Below the pieces are notes generated by a model that did not search any database, was not told where the DNA came from, and saw nothing but the letters and a program-made list of their open reading frames with translations. This document shows, in pieces, positions 38,068 to 47,333 of a stretch of 64,000 nucleotides of DNA (positions are counted from its first letter, which is position 1; each line of letters opens with the position of its first letter). Made by a program: the position numbers and the translations under genes. Location: contig MU001502.1 in NCBI GenBank assembly GCA_010093485.1, forward strand, positions 1,260,057 through 1,324,056, written 5' to 3'. The stretch is from Karstenula rhodostoma CBS 690.94 (taxonomy: Eukaryota; Ascomycota; Dothideomycetes; Pleosporales; Didymosphaeriaceae).

Positions 38068-39000
38068 CTACCTCACCGCCACCCCCTTCTTAAACGTCCG
38101 ACTCCCCTCGTCCCACCCGTCCCTATGCCGCCTCCGTCTCCCCTCCCCACCATCTCCAACCCCTCCACCCTCATCCTCCCGATCCCGATGATGCCTCCGC
38201 CCATGCCCATGCGCGTGCCCACCCTCCTCCCCACTTTCCAACCCCCCTTCTCCCCCCGCAGAATCCCACCGCCGATCCTCCTCCTTCTTACTCGCCCGCT
38301 TCCGCCCCCCATACCCACCCAGCAACAACCCGCCCACGGTGCCGAGGCCGGGGAAAATCGCGTCGCCGATGACGCCGCCGGCGCCGGCACCGAGGAACGT
38401 ATTACGCGTCTTGCGGGACTTGGAGTGGGGGTCTGAGCGCGGCATGTCGGAGTCGTAGCCGCGGTCTTGGTCTGACGAGCGGCGGCGGTGGTGGTGGTGA
38501 TGGTGGTGGTGATGGTGATGCCGCTTGTGGCGGCGGCGCGGGGAAGAGGAGTCCGAGGCGTAGGAGCCCGAGTCGGTCGAATACTCGTCGTGGTCTGCGA
38601 AGCGGACGCGCGGGGGTTGCGAGTGGCTGCGGTGGTGCTGGAGGGGGACGCCGAGGTGGGCGTTTTGCTGTTGCGGGTAGCCTCGTGGTCTCATCTGTGG
38701 TGCGGATGTGGGTGGGTGCGGCGAGTATGGTGCTGGCGGTGGAGGGTATGGTCGTTGTTGGTATGGCTGAGGTTGGTAGCTTTGCAGTGGTCGCGGTTGC
38801 TGTTGTTGCGACGATGGTTGTTGTTGGGTGGGATAAGGTGAGTAGGTTGGCGGTTTGTCGTTGCAAGGCTGGAGCTGGTTTGCAGGCTGCGAGTACTGGA
38901 AAGGCATTTGTTGCTGCCCCGGTAGTTCATGCGCCGGCGGTCTGATTTGGCTCAACTGCTGCGCGGCCGCAGTGCCCATGTAGTATTCTGTTGCTGCCAT
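38068..39000 (-). CDS. Gln/Pro-rich protein with poly-His tract and glycine zipper
   Basis: Single exon, 310 aa, starting at 39000 (M-A-A-T-E-Y-Y); the frame runs 35 codons further upstream but without conserved character. The first 140 residues are Gln/Pro/Tyr-rich and disordered. An 11-histidine run follows R-R-H-K-R near residue 165. Residues about 205-240 form a glycine zipper (F-L-G-A-G-A-G-G-V-I-G-D-A then G-L-G-T-V-G-G-L-L-L-G-G-Y-G-G), a motif that packs membrane helices or amyloid-like assemblies. The C-terminus is a Gly/Glu/Arg/His-rich charged region. Fungal genomes carry similar glycine-zipper proteins of unknown function. Low-complexity composition makes the exact ends less certain, but the zipper is clear. 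Confidence 0.7.
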   Translation of the reverse strand: MAATEYYMGTAAAQQLSQIRPPAHELPGQQQMPFQYSQPANQLQPCNDKPPTYSPYPTQQQPSSQQQQPRPLQSYQPQPYQQRPYPPPPAPYSPHPPTSAPQMRPRGYPQQQNAHLGVPLQHHRSHSQPPRVRFADHDEYSTDSGSYASDSSSPRRRHKRHHHHHHHHHHHRRRSSDQDRGYDSDMPRSDPHSKSRKTRNTFLGAGAGGVIGDAIFPGLGTVGGLLLGGYGGRKRASKKEEDRRWDSAGGEGGLESGEEGGHAHGHGRRHHRDREDEGGGVGDGGEGRRRRHRDGWDEGSRTFKKGVAVR

Positions 39001-39609
39001 CTCTTTCAAGGTTCTCCACGATGTTCGCTTTGGTGTAGTATAGGAAACGTAGGGTAGATGAAGGTTATTATATGTCGCAAGGATGTCGTCGGCGAAACAA
39101 GGCAAGGCGGACTCGCCGCCTTATTAACCACCTCGAGGTTCGGTCATCTCGCATTTCGGAGGGTAGCTACTTCCCTAATACGTCATTAGGTCGTGTGTGA
39201 GATCTTGTGAGCACCGTTTGCACCGCATCGGGACGCGCGGAGAGCTTGGCTGATGTGGAACCATGCCGGTTGCCGAAGTCCCATGCACAATGCAAGCTCA
39301 ACAGGCTTACAGACGTGCACGCCTGGCGAACCATCACGCGTCTTGCAGGCGCATTCCAGCACATGAGTAGAAAGGGGTCAGGTTCAAACAATGATGTAAG
39401 ATAGTAGCAATGCGAAGCGGGTATATGCATTTGGGTATCTGATGATGCAAAGCAAACAAGACGTGTAGAACTTCAAGGTGGCGTCGTTCTCTCCAGGGGA
39501 ACATGTGCCACGGCCCTGGGAACATGCCCCGGACCAATAAAAGGTGCCACAGTCAGACATCTACTAGCCTGCGGCGAAAAGTTGTGAGCGCTGCGATTCT
39601 ATTGTGGCG
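39001..39609. other. Intergenic region, no gene seen
   Basis: 609 bases holding the promoter of the glycine-zipper gene and the 3' flank of the membrane-protein gene. No protein-like exon. Confidence 0.5.
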
Positions 39610-41142
39610 CTATCTCGAAGCCCAAGCCTGAAGAGGTTGAGCTTCCGCGTCTGCCGGCACGCTCTGGTAGCCGCCTTCTGGCATGGGTACGCCTTCGATC
39701 TTCTTCACAGCTTTGCCTTCGATGTGCATCATGATGCCTCCTACGCCCGCGACGATGCAGCCCAGCGCGACGAAAAGACCGGTTGCCCATGATGGGCGGT
39801 CATACCGGTTGTAGTGGTACATGTAGAAACACAGCACGACCTGAAAGAAAGTGTTCCACACGTTCATCCACACCACAAAATCCATCTTCCAGCCCTTGGT
39901 AGGCGGCGCGCGGGAGCCAGTGGGCGGGGGGTCGGGAATCTTTGCGACGGGAATAGGCACAGCAGGGTCTTCTGGATTCACAGTCGCAGCGTCTGCGTGT
40001 TCTGGCAGGTTATCTGAGCCGGGCAAGCGAAACCACCCGCGGTGTATGCCTGCGAGTCTCCTCATGCCCATCTGTTTGCGCGTCGCACCACCGAGCCGCC
40101 AGTATCCCAACCAAAACAAGTCGCGGAACCTCCACGGTGCGAGCCCGAAGCCAGTTACGCAAAAGAGTGCGTTGAGGATCTGCGAGTCGATCTCGACCCA
40201 TATTCGTCGCGGAGATTGTATGTCGTCACACGTTGGGGTGCACATGGCGGGTGCAGCGTTGCAGAGGAGCAGGAAGAGCATGCCGCCCCATGCAACCACA
40301 TTCAAACCATACAATGTAATCAGGAAGCCCGGAATTGTTAGGAACCACTTCCAGAAGGCTTTCAGTCCAATGACGGTCGAGGTCGTCCACGGGAGCTTCG
40401 GCGGAGGCATATAACCGTTCGCGTACTGTCGCAATGTCAGACTAGTGTTGTACGAGCTTCATACCTGACGTACATGTTGCGGGCCCTCTTCGCGCCTGTC
40501 CTCGCTGCTCGATTTGCCTTTTTCTCTGATTTTCGTTCCATCCTTCAGATCGTCCCTCACAGTATCGTAGCTTGGTGCCTGTAACATGTCCTGACTGTCG
40601 CCTTCCTCCCGCGGTGGATATGTGTGCATGTATTCTCCCGTCACCGCAGGAAACGGTTCGACAGACGGCTGCCCGCCTTGCGACCTGAGCTTCTCCGACG
40701 AGCTTGTCCTCGCAGTGCTCATCGGCGGTCTTGCTGTGCCCTCGATCTCGACTAGGTCCTGCAGGTTGCTGCCCGTCCTCTTCATCGCGCTAGCGTTGGC
40801 CTCGCCCTGGTTTGCTTTTCGATCGGCTTTCATTCTCTGTGGCCCTGCCTTCCAGCCCGACTCGTTGAAGGCACCGCCCCTGATGTCTGCCAGCGTGGGC
40901 GCTTTCGCTGTGACGCTCCCTGTGGCTGCCCACATGCCCGGCGGGGGTGATGCTTCCATGGCTTTTATACTCGCGGTGCGGATACGGCTGGTGGCAGAAT
41001 TGGTAGAGGCATTGGTCGACGTGCGCGACCGCTTTGTGACCTGCGTTGTGGGCGTGGCGCCCGTCGAGGGAGGCGGGGTCTGCCTGGCATCTGGGCGAGG
41101 GAACGGTACCGGTGTGGGCTCATTGTCGTTGGAGGAAGCCAT
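39610..41142 (-). CDS. Fungal membrane protein with disordered N-terminus
   Basis: Two exons, complement(join(39610..40425,40465..41142)), 497 aa. The short 39-nt intron (GTATGA donor, CGACAG acceptor) joins Q-H-V-R-Q to Y-A-N-G-Y-M-P-P-P-K-L-P-W in phase 0; it lies at the lower size limit for fungal introns, but both flanking frames stop without it. Residues 1-225 are Ser/Thr/Pro-rich and disordered. The C-terminal half has about four membrane spans (near 245-275, 308-325, 410-430, 440-460), conserved-looking cysteines (C-T-P-T-C-D-D), and a loop with P-D-P-P-P-T-G-S. It resembles uncharacterised multi-span proteins common in Pezizomycotina. No enzyme or transporter motif was recognised. Confidence 0.78.
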
Positions 41143-41694
41143 GACTGTGAATGTGCAAGCAAGAGCGACTGCAACGCGCGCCTGCGCTGAGGTATGGGGG
41201 ATGTGATGCTGGGGCGGGCATCGTTGTAAACCGCCACAGGGTACGCGTATACGCGGCTAGCTGCGCACTCAGCACGCCAATTCGCAAGCCTAGACGCTCC
41301 AGGCTGTGGCGCTGTGCTTGGCAGCATCATGGGCTCTGAGATTGGATACAAGCGCTGCTAATGCGTCCGGGAGAATGGCACGGCAAAATCAAACTTGGTC
41401 AACTCGATCGCAAACAGGAAAGCCTCCAAAGGGGCCCAAGCCGTCGCAGATGCAGGGCCGCTGGGGCAAGCCGTTAGTCGACCGGGGAATTTACGGAGGC
41501 GTGGCCGCGTGGGGCCCGCGGGAGATTGGCTTTGCGCATCACACATCTGGGCGGTAGACTTCATGGTAGATCCTGTTTTGTACGTCTATATACATTATGC
41601 AATTATCAATTCCGGCATGCTTCAAACACATGGTCGAGTTCCGTACCGTTTCCAACGCCCTTGATGATGCGAAATGACTGTGAGAGTTGGCCCT
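41143..41694. other. Intergenic region, no gene seen
   Basis: 552 bases between the membrane-protein start and the stop of the serine-rich gene. Short frames on both strands look non-coding. Confidence 0.5.
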
Positions 41695-42533
41695 TCAAAG
41701 CAGGGTCCAGGCGAATCCCAGCGTGGCAGAAAGACCTGAGAGTGCAGCCACCCAGACAAAGCTTCCGTCGCGCCTGAACACGGATGCAGCAGCGCCGGGC
41801 GTCGAACTCGGGGTTGGGGTTTCAGGAATAGAGCCAGACGCAGAGCTTGTCGCGGCGGGCCGGGTTATGCTTCCGGTCCTGGAGGAGCGAGATGCATTGG
41901 AAGAGCTCTCGGCTGGGACACTCGTGGGAATGCTTGTAGGCTCAGGTGTCTCTCCCTGTGGAATCGACATGTCGCCAGTTGCCGATGAGCAGGGTGTGTT
42001 TGTGTAGACGCCGTCGCAAAAGGTGAGTTGAGGAATCGTTTCTGTCGTGCGCAGAGGGTTCGTCAAAGGGCCTGTTGCATGTTAGAGGCGATGTAGGCGG
42101 TGCCTGACGCGAGTGCACACATGGAGTACAAGGCTCGACGACGCAGACCTCCAGGCATGCCGAGGTGGACTTACCATCAGTCGTGAGACTGCTCGGCACC
42201 GATGTCTGGATTGTCATGAAGCCATCCGCGCTGCTCGGTTCGGTGGCCACCGCACTGCTCGACTCGGTAGCCACCGCACTGCTCGACTCGGTAGCCACCN
42301 NNNNNNNNNNNNNNNNNNNNNNNNNNNNNNNNNNNNNNNGCCACCGCACTGCTCGACTCGGTAGCCACCGCACTGCTCGACTCGGTAGCCACCACACTGC
42401 TCGACTCGGTGGCCACCACACTGCTCAGCACGCTGCTCAGCGCACTGCTCACGGGTGCGGATGCGGATGCGGTGTCCTGCGCCGTCACGCCGGCAAGCAG
42501 GAGGAAGGCGCAAGCGAGAGGTCGGGACAACAT
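41695..42533 (-). CDS. Secreted, probably GPI-anchored Ser/Thr-rich repeat protein (interrupted by assembly gap)
   Basis: Two exons, complement(join(41695..42071,42175..42533)), about 245 aa. A signal peptide is clear (M-L-S-R-P-L-A-C-A-F-L-L-L-A-G-V-T-A). A V-A-T-E-S-S-S-A octapeptide repeat follows, broken by 40 N (42300-42339). The frame before and after the gap differs by one base with 40 N, but a gap of 18, 42 or 66 bases would keep both the 24-nt period and the frame, so the break is an assembly artefact. The 103-nt intron (GTAAGT, AACAG) leads to L-T-F-C-D-G-V-Y-T-N-T-P-C, Ser/Thr/Pro-rich sequence and a hydrophobic C-terminus ending W-T-L-L, as in GPI-anchored cell-wall proteins. Role unknown; likely wall or surface. 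Confidence 0.75.
42250..42420 (-). repeat. 24-nt tandem repeats encoding V-A-T-E-S-S-S-A
   Basis: Units of 24 nt, near-identical next to the gap and slightly diverged at both ends. At least five copies are sequenced, with more hidden in the gap. Confidence 0.85.
42300..42339. other. Assembly gap of 40 N
   Basis: Forty undetermined bases inside the 24-nt repeat array. The repeat phase on each side requires 18 + 24k missing bases, so the written length of 40 cannot be the true one. Confidence 0.95.
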
Positions 42534-43604
42534 GACGGTGGATTAGATAGTTTGGCGAAAACGTATGGGATGTGGTGTGCAGTCGCAAAACGCTGGACGA
42601 GTGTCGAAGAGTGGACTGGATGCGAGCGACAAGAACAAATAAAGCAGAGGGTTGGAGGGCACTGGCGCTTTGTGCAGCGAGCGCCTCTCTGCCTTTGCGT
42701 AGCTTGCGTAGCTTGCTCGACTCTCGTGGCCGTCTGCGGCTTAGCGGCCGTGGCTCCTTCCTGCTAGGGCTCAGCTGCACGTCGCTCCACACCAGAAAAG
42801 GGCGACCACATCCAATCGAGCGTCGCAGCTGGAGACAGCGACAGATGGTCCATGGCACATGAAACCGGCTGAGATGGTGTCCCCGCACCAAGCATCGCCC
42901 AAGCCATCATGGGCTGTTCGCTGCGGGAAGGTGCTCTCTGGTGGCAATCAACGTCGTGCCATGGCTGCCTGTTGGGAGCATTCAACAGAGGCTGGGACGG
43001 GTGCCTGTAACGTCATGTGGAGCAGCAGAGCGTCTTCGGCTGCTTCGGTCCATGGCGGACATGCGTGGCTCGTGTCGTTAAGCGCTCTATTGGACCCGCG
43101 TGCTGATCGTCTGAAACGAGGGAGCCGCGTCGTGGGGCGACTCGGGCCGCGGCTGTGGACAGCACGTGATGGCGCGTCCAAGACGTTCAGTCGCCTCGCC
43201 AAGTAAGCGTGGAATGTAGCTAGTCTAGAAACTGGAGCAATGTGGAGTGACGAGCAAATCTTTGGCATGCAACCGCTGAAGCCATGAAAAAGATAAGCCC
43301 ACGTGGACCAGCATCACGCTAAGCGATAAACAGCTAGACTAGCCGCCCATCCTCCACGCTGCAAGACGACGTCCCCTCCGTTTCTATCATGAACATGTAT
43401 CACTGTGAGACGACTAGAAAGAGTCTTCCTTGCAGCCAGTGCACACCCTCCTGGAGGCACGGCCCGATGTAGTCCCTTGCCTGCCACGCGCACTCAGACC
43501 CGTGTCTTCGCGTTGCTTGACCGTACCTTGGCCTTCATCCACCATCACCTGCAACCATCGCGAGCCACCTACCCATACAGCCCCGCACTCGCAATCCCAA
43601 CCCC
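42534..43604. other. Divergent intergenic region, no gene seen
   Basis: About 1.07 kb between outward-facing starts. Short frames on both strands are unconserved and overlap each other. The last 150 bases are C-rich leader-like sequence before 43605. Confidence 0.5.
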
Positions 43605-44628
43605 ATGTCTCAGCCGATACCACCAGATTCGGTTCGCTCCATCTTCTCCATCATAGAGCTTGACTTCTGCCCGCCATTCACAGAGCGCGGCACCCCGCCC
43701 GAGCACCTCGAGGACATCTTTACAGAATCCCTAAGCCATCTCGAGCAGGAAGAGAAGCCCGAGTGGATACAGTGGGGCGCTGACATTGTCTCGAGGAATA
43801 GAGTGTGCATCCAGCTAGGTCCGTGCGATGTTGAAGACGTCGATTGCGTGCTGACGTCTCGTAGGGCGGAGGGTGTTTCAGAACCAGAGATATGTCGACC
43901 CGCAAATGGATGTTTCGACAGCTGAGGGCATGCCGAAGTCTGTTGAGCTGCTGTCTCCATTCTTGACATCCCCGCCTCGCATTCGGCATGTACAGAGCCC
44001 GGACCGGAATGAACCGATCAGGTGCGACCCCTGCCCATGGCAAGAGCGACAGTGTGACGTCTTCATCATTGAGGTCCCTTCGCGTACCCCACTCTACGAT
44101 ATGGTAAGCATTGAGATGATTACGTTGCGACAAGACATACGCCGGTCTTTTTCTTCGGTTGTCTACAACAATGACTCACTTTGTGGTGATATCAAATCAG
44201 TAGTGCTTGGTATTGATGAATGCAGTGACGTGGTTGGCCCCGATCCTGGACGCACGGTATGTCAATTTGTGTTACTTGTCTATTGGAAAAGTCTTGGGGC
44301 GATGGAGAGCTTCAAGCATCCTGATGTGAACGGCATTGGATATTGTGGACGAGAACTTAAGAAGGATTGGTGGATCAAGGAGGTTTTGGAGCTATTTAAA
44401 AAACTCGAGGGCGCAGGCGCACGGGTGAACCTGGGAACCTTCAAAATGAGGGACTTCGAACGCCAATCTCCCTTGATCTGGTGGGTCCCAGATTTGGAGA
44501 ATTTGCGGACCGGTCCTGTTCCGGGATCGAACAAAAGCTGGCAGTTGAAGCTGCTTCTCTACGTGGAGAACAAAATCTTCCGCGGAAAACAACGAAGCTC
44601 GAAATCAAAGATACGGTGGAAAAGATGA
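43605..44628 (+). CDS. Unknown protein, possibly dimeric alpha/beta-barrel-like
   Basis: Two exons, join(43605..43818,43865..44628), 325 aa. A 46-nt intron (GTCCGT, CGTAG) joins V-C-I-Q-L-G to R-R-V-F-Q-N-Q-R-Y-V-D-P in phase 1. The first 70 residues read like an N-terminal half-domain (I-E-L-D-F-C-P-P-F then I-Q-W-G-A-D-I-V-S-R). A later segment, V-L-L-V-Y-W-K-S-L-G-A-M-E-S-F-K-H-P, resembles the strand-helix pattern of dimeric alpha-beta barrel proteins, with two such halves possible. A GTATGT at about 44258 inside exon 2 is not used in this model because the frame reads through sensibly. The C-terminus is basic. No family is assigned and no function proposed. Confidence 0.65.
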
Positions 44629-44706
44629 TCTAGAACGTCCATGTCTCCTCAGCTACTGTACAGCCACTACTACCGTCTATTTACCGCGCATCAGCCTGCT
44701 ACCGGA

Positions 44707-46261
44707 TCAAAGCTCTTTCAATGGCATAGCAAAACCTCTCGACCAATCAAACTCGTCGAAAAACATAGCCAAGGCAAAGAAAGAGATGCTGTCAGGATTT
44801 ATCATTCCTGACAAGCCGCCATGGACAGCAAGATTCCTGGACAGTTCGTATCCATACGACAACTCATCAACTTCCCTGTCTTCATACTGGTTGGTATCGT
44901 CATTATAGACATTACCAGTCTTCTTCAGACGATTTCCTTCTCTGTCTAAAGCGGGTTGATCCTTGTCTACGATCAAGTGTTAGCATTCAGTGGATATCCA
45001 GCAGGGTTGTTACCTACTAAGCATAACGAGATGATTCAGCTCATGCATCCAAGTCACAGGCATAATTTCACCATCGTCCCTCTTGATGTCCTCGAGTTTT
45101 GTCACAGTGCCGAGCCGAATTCTCTGCAGCACCGAGTCACGATCTTCCTGTCTCCTGTAACGCCTATTCGTTGCTTTGATACTTCCACGAAGATCTTGAA
45201 GGGTGATGGTTTTGTGAACGTTTGTGTCCAGGCCCTAGAGGAAGAAGTCAAGTAAGTATACGATCGCCGTTTGTCAGTTACAAGACACTTACTTCATTAC
45301 AGAAGACAATGGCGTTCCAATCCCGGACTGTGACCGCCAATGAGTCTGCTCCACTTCCATCACAGACAATCCCGTCACCAGGATTTCTCGGCGGTGGCCT
45401 TTCGTCATATCGCAGACCCGCAGGCATATTTGGCGAGTACCACACCCCACCGACGTTTCTGCACTGTGGATCTGGATGCAGTCAGTAACCAATTTCTCTA
45501 CGTTAGCGGAATTGGTGCTATTACGGGTGTCCTCAATGTTCCGGCGTTGCGGATCGCCAGGATCAACCGTTCCTATTTCGAGGAATTTGAAGTCCGCATC
45601 AGTGCACAAGAGCATCTTCTGAGCGGACACCCCGCCACAGTATTCTGTGAACACGCGGTTGTAGAAACCTGTAGGTGGTTTAGAACCTCGAGCGAGTGGA
45701 AGAAGTCCCTTTCCAGAGTCTAATACTAACCTCTTGTAAGGGTGTTATAGAAGGGTATAGGTTGCCCAGCCTGTATCTCGCCGGGATTGCCTTGGACATC
45801 TTCACGCTTCGCGAAGGGATCCTTGCCAAACATGGAAAGAAAGCTCCCGCGCACTCGATTCCATCTCTGCCAATCGTCGATGTCTTCTTGAGGTGCGTCT
45901 TTGTTCTTCGGTCTGGGTGGCCCATCACCTCCAGTCTGCCTGGCCTGGGCCACAAGGAAATCGATCTCGTCTCGAGCTCGTTGGGCCATCAGGCACATAT
46001 CCTCGTAGGAAGCCTTCAGATTGTCGAGATTCGCACCGGTGCATCTTCCTGTTTCTGAGCCACCGTTCCCGCCGATTAGGGTGAAAGCCGGCTGTGGGGT
46101 GTGCTGTTAGTCAAGAAGGAACCAAAATGGATATCTGGTATACTCGCAACAGTACTTACGAGCAGAGAGTTTGGAGCGCCATCTTGGGGGAAGGCCTGGC
46201 TTTGAAGCACGCCTAATGTAAGTAGAAGAGCAAGAGCTCGCTTTGGATTTGAGAGTAACAT
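44707..46261 (-). CDS. Secreted HExxH protein, putative zinc metallopeptidase
   Basis: Six exons, complement(join(44707..44966,45018..45234,45293..45471,45525..45668,45731..46091,46160..46261)), 420 aa, phases consistent. Exon 1 encodes a signal peptide (A-L-A-L-L-L-T-L-G-V-L-Q-S-Q-A). Several Cys are spread through the middle, suiting an extracellular disulfide-bonded fold. Residues 326-330 are H-E-L-N-H, the HExxH zinc motif. Further on come E-V-D-E-L-S-Y-G-Y-E and N-P-D-S-I-S-F-F-A-L-A, which recall the Asp/Tyr-Gly and N-A-D-S-Y-x-x-F-A regions of aspzincin-type (deuterolysin, lysine-specific) endopeptidases. The exon 3/4 border is the least sure: a 53-nt GTAATA...CCAG intron is preferred to a 38-nt GTAGAG...CACAG one; both give the same downstream frame. 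Activity is inferred, not shown. Confidence 0.75.
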
Positions 46262-47333
46262 GTCGAGTGTTTGAGCTGTTTTGAGTCTCAACAAAAGTGG
46301 AATCAAGTAAGAAAGATATCTAGTAGTAGTATGTATGTATGGAAACAGAACACTTCGAGTGCGTAATGAGCTATAGATGAACGGAACTACATGAACTTAT
46401 ATATCCACAACTTCCAGAGACTCAAAGTTCTCCTGCAGGCTCAATGGCCTGCGATGGCATCCAAGACAACCGCGATAAAAATAGCCCCAGCTCCTCAAAG
46501 TTCCTGAAGGAACTAGATACATGTTGTTTCGTACTGTCTCCGAAGAGATGTCCAAGGCGCAATCCCCCCCCCCCCTCCATCTCTTCGCCCGTACGTGCCC
46601 CAACAACACATATCTCACCACCATAAATACAAAATATACACGTAAACACTACCTCCGAGAGTTGAAACGTGCTGAGAGCGCGTAAAGCTCACGTGCATCC
46701 TGGCCCCACGCGCCGCATGGGGCGAAAACAGCCCCATGAGGTAATGCTGACAGCACCTCTCATTGGCCAGCTATCCGGCAGTTTTGTTTCCCGCCGCACC
46801 CCAATCAGCTTACGTCTGTGCCCGGGTAGAAATACTTCGAAACATCTGGGGTTCTGCGTCGCCGCAATTCTGCGTGCATGTTCGGCTGTGCGTTCGGCTG
46901 TGAGTTGTTTCAAGTTTTTGCGTGAGAAGATGCCGAACTTCACCAATCGTAAAGGAAGATACTGTGGAAATAGTTTTTGGGGAATTTTAATGATACCCCG
47001 GTGAGCCTCGGCGGCGGTAAGATCCAAGACGGTTCTCCGCTTCGTCCATAGCAGTGAAACCTTGGATCATGGGGTAATGGCTCTGTGAGGAAAACAAGGG
47101 CTGAGAACAGCATCGTTGCGTAGCATCGCCACGTTTCGAGTCGTTTTAACTTCTCCTCAGATATCACCCACCGAGGCGCATAGGGGTATTATATAAACCA
47201 TACACCTCCCCACAAAGCAGTCAGATCACCGCCTCACCATCCCTAGCTTCTCGATCAGACAGTAATTACCATCCTCTGACAGTGCTGTCTGTAACCCCAA
47301 CCTACTTTCGTGGGCAGCCAGACCCCTCCCAAC
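46262..47333. other. Divergent intergenic region
   Basis: About 1.07 kb between outward-facing starts; overlapping short frames at 46669-47027 on both strands look non-coding. A poly-C tract of 11 lies near 46566. Confidence 0.5.
47192..47197 (+). promoter_or_regulatory. TATA box of the secreted repeat-protein gene
   Basis: TATAAA in the context GTATTATATAAACCA, 137 nt before the ATG at 47334, followed by a C/A-rich leader. Typical placement for a fungal core promoter. Confidence 0.5.

Noticed and set aside
42165..42767. 200-aa plus-strand frame across the gap
   Set aside because: Antisense of the octapeptide repeat; no signal peptide, and the minus-strand model is coherent.
44261..44296. 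GTATGT...AAAAG pair as an intron in the unknown gene at 43605-44628
   Set aside because: It is about 35 nt, would shift the frame, and the unspliced sequence reads as a sensible strand-helix segment.
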